Shown here piece after piece: positions 17,113-20,000 of a stretch of DNA of 20,000 nucleotides (position 1 is the stretch's first letter; every line of letters begins with the position of its first letter). The notes beneath the pieces were generated by a model, which saw only the letters and a list, made by a program, of their open reading frames with translations, was not told the origin of the DNA and searched no databases. A program made the position numbers and the translations under genes. The stretch is from Mesostigma viride (taxonomy: Eukaryota > Streptophyta > Mesostigmatophyceae > Mesostigmatales > Mesostigmataceae), in contig RPFO01000667.1 in the NCBI GenBank assembly GCA_009746045.1, forward strand, positions 3,071,773 through 3,091,772. Direction: 5' to 3'.

Positions 17113-18162
17113 TCAGGTTGGGTTGTTATACCCCCCTTGGCCCCTTTGCTTACGCCAGCTAGGGCAGTCCTTACGGATGTGGCCCTGCTGGTGACAGAAA
17201 TAACATGTGATACGAGGTGTCCCCACCCCAGGTGGTCCCCGCTGGGACCCCACCCTGTTGAAATCAAATCTGGGACGCTGAGCCGCTGGCTGCTCCTGGG
17301 AAGGACCTCCACGACGCTTGAAGCCACTGAAGCCCTTGGCCTGGAAGCCCCCCCGCTTGGAAGGCCCTGACCTTGGTGGACCATAACCGTTGGAGGGCTG
17401 CCCCCCCCATTGGTTGCCCTTGACCTTGGGAACACTGCCCCCTGCTGCAGCTGCCACATCCACCTTATCCTTCTCCTTCTGCTTCTCCCTGGCCTTGTCT
17501 GCCTCCTTCTTGCCTCCCACATACTTGCCCCTGAAATAATCCTTGATCTTGGCCACCATAGCAGCCCAGGTGGTGCATGTACGCATGTGCACCTGCAGGT
17601 TATCCAAGGTGACCTCATCCAATCCCAGGCTACCTAGGAAATCATCCATGGCAATCTCATCTGACACTACATACCCCTTGCCAGCACAATTGTGCCTGAG
17701 CTCCTGAAAATCCTCAAATGCCTGCAGAATCAGACCCTCAGCCTTGAAATCAATGTACTCCTTCTTCCAAAAGGAGCCATCACTAGCCCTCTTATCATCT
17801 AGGAACACCTCAAACTCAGCTATAAAAACCTCCCAGGAATCTCCATCCTCAAACTTGTCATTTACATACTTCTGCACCCTCTTGGGACACTTAAGAAGGT
17901 ACTGTGACATACACAGCACCTGCAGAGGATTGTTACCATTATACAAGCCCTTATATCCCTTAAGGTGCCTAATGGTAATATCCTTATCCTTAACAGTCCA
18001 GTGCTCCTTGAGACTGGGAAGCTGGTTAAGAATAGCAAAGCCCTCCTGGGCCTTGGCTCTGCGGGGCTGCTCTGCTGCTGCTGGACGATTAAAATTCTGA
18101 TTAAAATTCTGACCCCGCAGCATTTGTTCGCCGCGTATCTCGCCGTCTTCCAAACCCTGCAT
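17113..18162 (-). CDS. gag: Gag polyprotein with CCHC zinc knuckle (copy 2)
   Basis: 349 aa from the first ATG, the same length as copy 1 gag. I see only a Met/Val change, in the lysine-rich stretch. The knuckle CYFCHQQGHIRKDC is at residues 320-333. It ends at UGA followed by CAG, in frame with the linker. Gag is the only large structural gene intact in both copies. Confidence 0.85.
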   Translation of the reverse strand: MQGLEDGEIRGEQMLRGQNFNQNFNRPAAAEQPRRAKAQEGFAILNQLPSLKEHWTVKDKDITIRHLKGYKGLYNGNNPLQVLCMSQYLLKCPKRVQKYVNDKFEDGDSWEVFIAEFEVFLDDKRASDGSFWKKEYIDFKAEGLILQAFEDFQELRHNCAGKGYVVSDEIAMDDFLGSLGLDEVTLDNLQVHMRTCTTWAAMVAKIKDYFRGKYVGGKKEADKAREKQKEKDKVDVAAAAGGSVPKVKGNQWGGQPSNGYGPPRSGPSKRGGFQAKGFSGFKRRGGPSQEQPAAQRPRFDFNRVGSQRGPPGVGTPRITCYFCHQQGHIRKDCPSWRKQRGQGGYNNPT

Positions 18163-18311
18163 GGTCGCTGCGAATGCCGATGACAACTGTCGATGCCGAT
18201 GCCGATGCTGAAGAAAGAATACTGCTGGGGAATTAATAAATTAATCCCTTAAGCTCTGGAACCAAAAAAAAATTTTCCTGAATTAATTCTCTGTTAATTA
18301 TAACAGAAAAT
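18163..18311 (-). other. Structured spacer between ORF1 and gag (copy 2)
   Basis: The same paired AT-rich spacer as in copy 1. The T run is nine here against eight, and CGT is missing next to it, making it two bases shorter. The pyrimidine-CAG splice-like tract is kept. Confidence 0.35.
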
Positions 18312-18875
18312 TTAATCCAGCCGCATATCGTCGCGCGGAAACTGCAATACGTTATCCAAAATCTGCTGCACAATACTCGGATATAAATCAGGAAGCCCCT
18401 CGCTGTTTTCACCTGGCTCCTCAGCGTTTGATTGCCGCTGAATCGAAGCAGCGACGTTTATGATACCGTCGACTGACGACGCCCACCCGTTGTTGCTAAC
18501 CGGAACTGCGACAGCCGGAAGAGTCGCCGAAATTCCAGACCACGCTGTCGCCAACGCCAGAACACCCAAGCCGTAGGTGCGAAGCGCCGAAATTACTTGA
18601 GCTTGCTCGTCTGATCCCGACGCTGCAAGCCTTCGGAAAATATGGGAATTTTCCGACAGGATTTCCAAATCTTGAGTAAGGTCGTCGACGAACTGATGCA
18701 GATCGTTAGAAACTGGCGGCCGGCTGACGAGCGCTTGAGACAGCGAAGGTTGAACAGCACGCGAATGCAGCGCAGCAGTTGACGCCGTACGTTGAACGTT
18801 GAAATTAAAGCCTGAAGACGATGGAGCCGACGCACGCTCGGGAGATGGCTCACGATATTCACGCGTGTTTCCCAT
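18312..18875 (-). CDS. ORF1, uncharacterised protein upstream of gag (copy 2)
   Basis: 187 aa from the first ATG. The open frame continues back to a GTG at 18908. It matches the copy 1 ORF1 except Ala for Thr in the hydrophobic region and Asp for Asn shortly after. It has the same disordered N-terminus, acidic middle and acidic tail. Function is unknown. Confidence 0.55.
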   Translation of the reverse strand: MGNTREYREPSPERASAPSSSGFNFNVQRTASTAALHSRAVQPSLSQALVSRPPVSNDLHQFVDDLTQDLEILSENSHIFRRLAASGSDEQAQVISALRTYGLGVLALATAWSGISATLPAVAVPVSNNGWASSVDGIINVAASIQRQSNAEEPGENSEGLPDLYPSIVQQILDNVLQFPRDDMRLD

Positions 18876-18957
18876 ATAATGGAAAAACACCGTAAAAATT
18901 GCCGACACCAGAAATCAATGCCGTAATCAGTAGATTACGAACTCGCTTGTAATTCGA

Positions 18958-19584
18958 GTTAACGAAACTGTGGCTGAACTGTGGTTCAGCCTGCACTGAT
19001 TAATATCTACAGAGGAAGTAGTTATATTAATCAATAGGTTTACGTTGCTGGTTATGGCTACCAGCACAGAACGCACGAGGCACGTGAGAACCGTCGCCGA
19101 AGGTGCGAGGACACAGGTGCAGGGAAAGTGGTGCTACCAAGTGGCAGCGTCCTGCTCGTTATATACTAATTGTGACGCAGTCACATCCAGATGACTGATA
19201 GGACAGATCATCTCACAATATTGCTGTCCTTCACTCTGGACCAGCAGATCTCGACTCGTTATCCATAAATAGTCACATCAGTGTCCTGTCGCACAAGTCC
19301 TGTCACTATTTGTTACGTCTAATCAATAGCATTGAATAGACCGCAGTGTCGGAGACTAAATGTCCTATCGTACACTGTGACAAGACATCGTATGCCACGC
19401 GTCACTTGAAGAACCACCGTAGAATCACTGAATCCAAGCAGAATGTAGTAGAACAGTATCTTGCTCACATCTCGAGCAATACTCATCAGAATGAACCCGT
19501 TTCTGGATTGTAGTAACCGGAAGTAGAATCTCTACAAGCCAAGTAGCTTAGTAGAATAATATTGCTTGCCAGGCAATATTAACT
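18958..19584 (-). repeat. 5' LTR of copy 2
   Basis: 627 bp, a direct repeat of 6255-6881 with two differences. Its outer end at 19584 abuts the resumed 3' region of copy 1. It has the same hairpin-rich make-up. The outer end carries a palindromic stem (AATATTGC with GCAATATT, near 19558-19580). Confidence 0.88.
19159..19165 (-). promoter_or_regulatory. TATA-like box in the 5' LTR of copy 2
   Basis: TATATAA on the minus strand, at the same LTR position as in copy 1. It would drive the copy 2 genomic transcript leftward. Confidence 0.4.
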
Positions 19585-20000
19585 GGCTGGCCCATCAACC
19601 TTGCTGGTGAGGTGGCGACAGGTCCCCTTATGTAGTTTTGTCCCAGACAGAGGAAGGTAGTTTGTCATGTGCTTAATATATTTTGTGATGTGCTATTTCT
19701 CAGTCCATGGTGGGCGCCAGTTCTGATAACTATCAATGTCTACCTGATAAGGTCTTGTGGGTAACTTGTGGGGTTCCAATCAGGAGCCATTATGGTGGTG
19801 ATTCCATTTTGGTCATTATTCTGGTTAGCCACAAGCTGCTATTCCAAACACTTGGCTTTCTACTTCCAGTGGATAGGGAATTCATTGTAATTCGTCATGG
19901 CTGAGATGTGTTGTGATCTGGTGCTTGATTAATCCCGAGCAGAGACTACAGAGAGCTGGGAGGGATGTCAAGTGCTATGCATGTTGTTTCTATATATATA
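19585..20000 (+). mobile_element. 3' non-coding region of copy 1, resumed after the nested copy 2
   Basis: It matches the copy 2 3' region at about 6970-7381 in inverted orientation, with a 4-base difference near 19626-19635. It begins exactly where copy 1 was interrupted at 6254. The window ends in a TATATA run. By analogy with copy 2, the polypurine tract and 3' LTR of copy 1 should start about 90 bases past the window end. Confidence 0.8.
19707..19904 (+). CDS. Small ORF in the 3' region of copy 1, doubtful
   Basis: The same 65-aa frame as at 7066-7263, with Phe for Leu once. Hydrophobic middle, no known family. An open frame in two very similar copies is weak evidence. Confidence 0.15.
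   Translation: MVGASSDNYQCLPDKVLWVTCGVPIRSHYGGDSILVIILVSHKLLFQTLGFLLPVDREFIVIRHG

Larger units (their letters stand above)
6255..19584 (-). mobile_element. Ty1/copia-like LTR retrotransposon, copy 2, nested in copy 1 in reverse orientation
   Basis: This full-length element carries direct 627-bp LTRs at 18958-19584 (5') and 6255-6881 (3'). It has the same ORF1, gag, linker and pol as copy 1 and a 3' region with a polypurine tract. Without the DNA element (10541-16392) and one copy of its 5-bp target duplication, it would be about 7,473 bp. The insertion point in copy 1 is defined because copy 2 itself still has the uninterrupted junction at 7382/7383 (CCCGGAT then TGGCTG, read on the minus strand). 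In copy 1 that junction is split between 6254 and 19584/19585. No target-site duplication is visible. Pol is broken by two 2-base insertions and by the DNA element. Confidence 0.85.

Overview
The window is eukaryotic repeat DNA with no recognisable host gene. It is best read as three mobile elements nested inside each other. I cannot name the organism. LTR retrotransposons, satellite arrays and readable gag-pol genes fit many animals, plants, algae or protists, and nothing here decides between them.

Layer 1 is a Ty1/copia-like LTR retrotransposon on the + strand, called copy 1. It runs 1-6254 and resumes at 19585-20000. In order it has a 5' LTR (1-536, its outer ~91 bases lying before the window), an extra ORF upstream of gag (619-1182), gag with a CCHC zinc knuckle (1334-2383), and an in-frame UGA followed by a linker (2384-2827). 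Then comes pol (2800-5979), with the domain order integrase, protease, reverse transcriptase, RNase H. A non-coding 3' region follows. Its 3' LTR should lie just past position 20000.

Layer 2 (6255-19584, minus strand) is a second full-length copy of the same family, called copy 2. It is inserted in reverse orientation into the 3' non-coding region of copy 1. Its two LTRs (18958-19584 and 6255-6881) are both 627 bp and I count two differences between them, so the insertion looks young. A polypurine tract lies beside the 3' LTR. The evidence for nesting is that copy 2 still holds, uninterrupted at 7382/7383, the junction that copy 1 has split between 6254 and 19585.

Layer 3 (10541-16392) is a 5.85-kb DNA element inserted in copy 2 pol. 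It has 30-bp terminal inverted repeats and a 5-bp target duplication (CTTAG). Its long inverted arms consist mostly of a 173-bp satellite, about 12 units on the left and about 4 on the right, and each arm ends inward in a perfect 105-bp inverted repeat. The 2.7-kb core holds a 120-bp minisatellite, a CpG-rich stretch and one unrecognised ORF, but no recognisable transposase, so the element looks non-autonomous.

In the retroelement family, gag would form the particle and pol would supply integrase, protease and reverse transcriptase/RNase H. Neither copy is intact. Copy 1 has a 1-base deletion before integrase. Copy 2 has two 2-base insertions plus the layer-3 insertion. The oddest points are integrase placed before protease, unusual catalytic motifs (DTNA, HGDD), gag and pol in one frame separated by a single UGA, the ORF before gag, a divergent protease patch between otherwise near-identical copies, and a nested insertion without a target duplication 30 bp from a tRNA T-arm-like B box.
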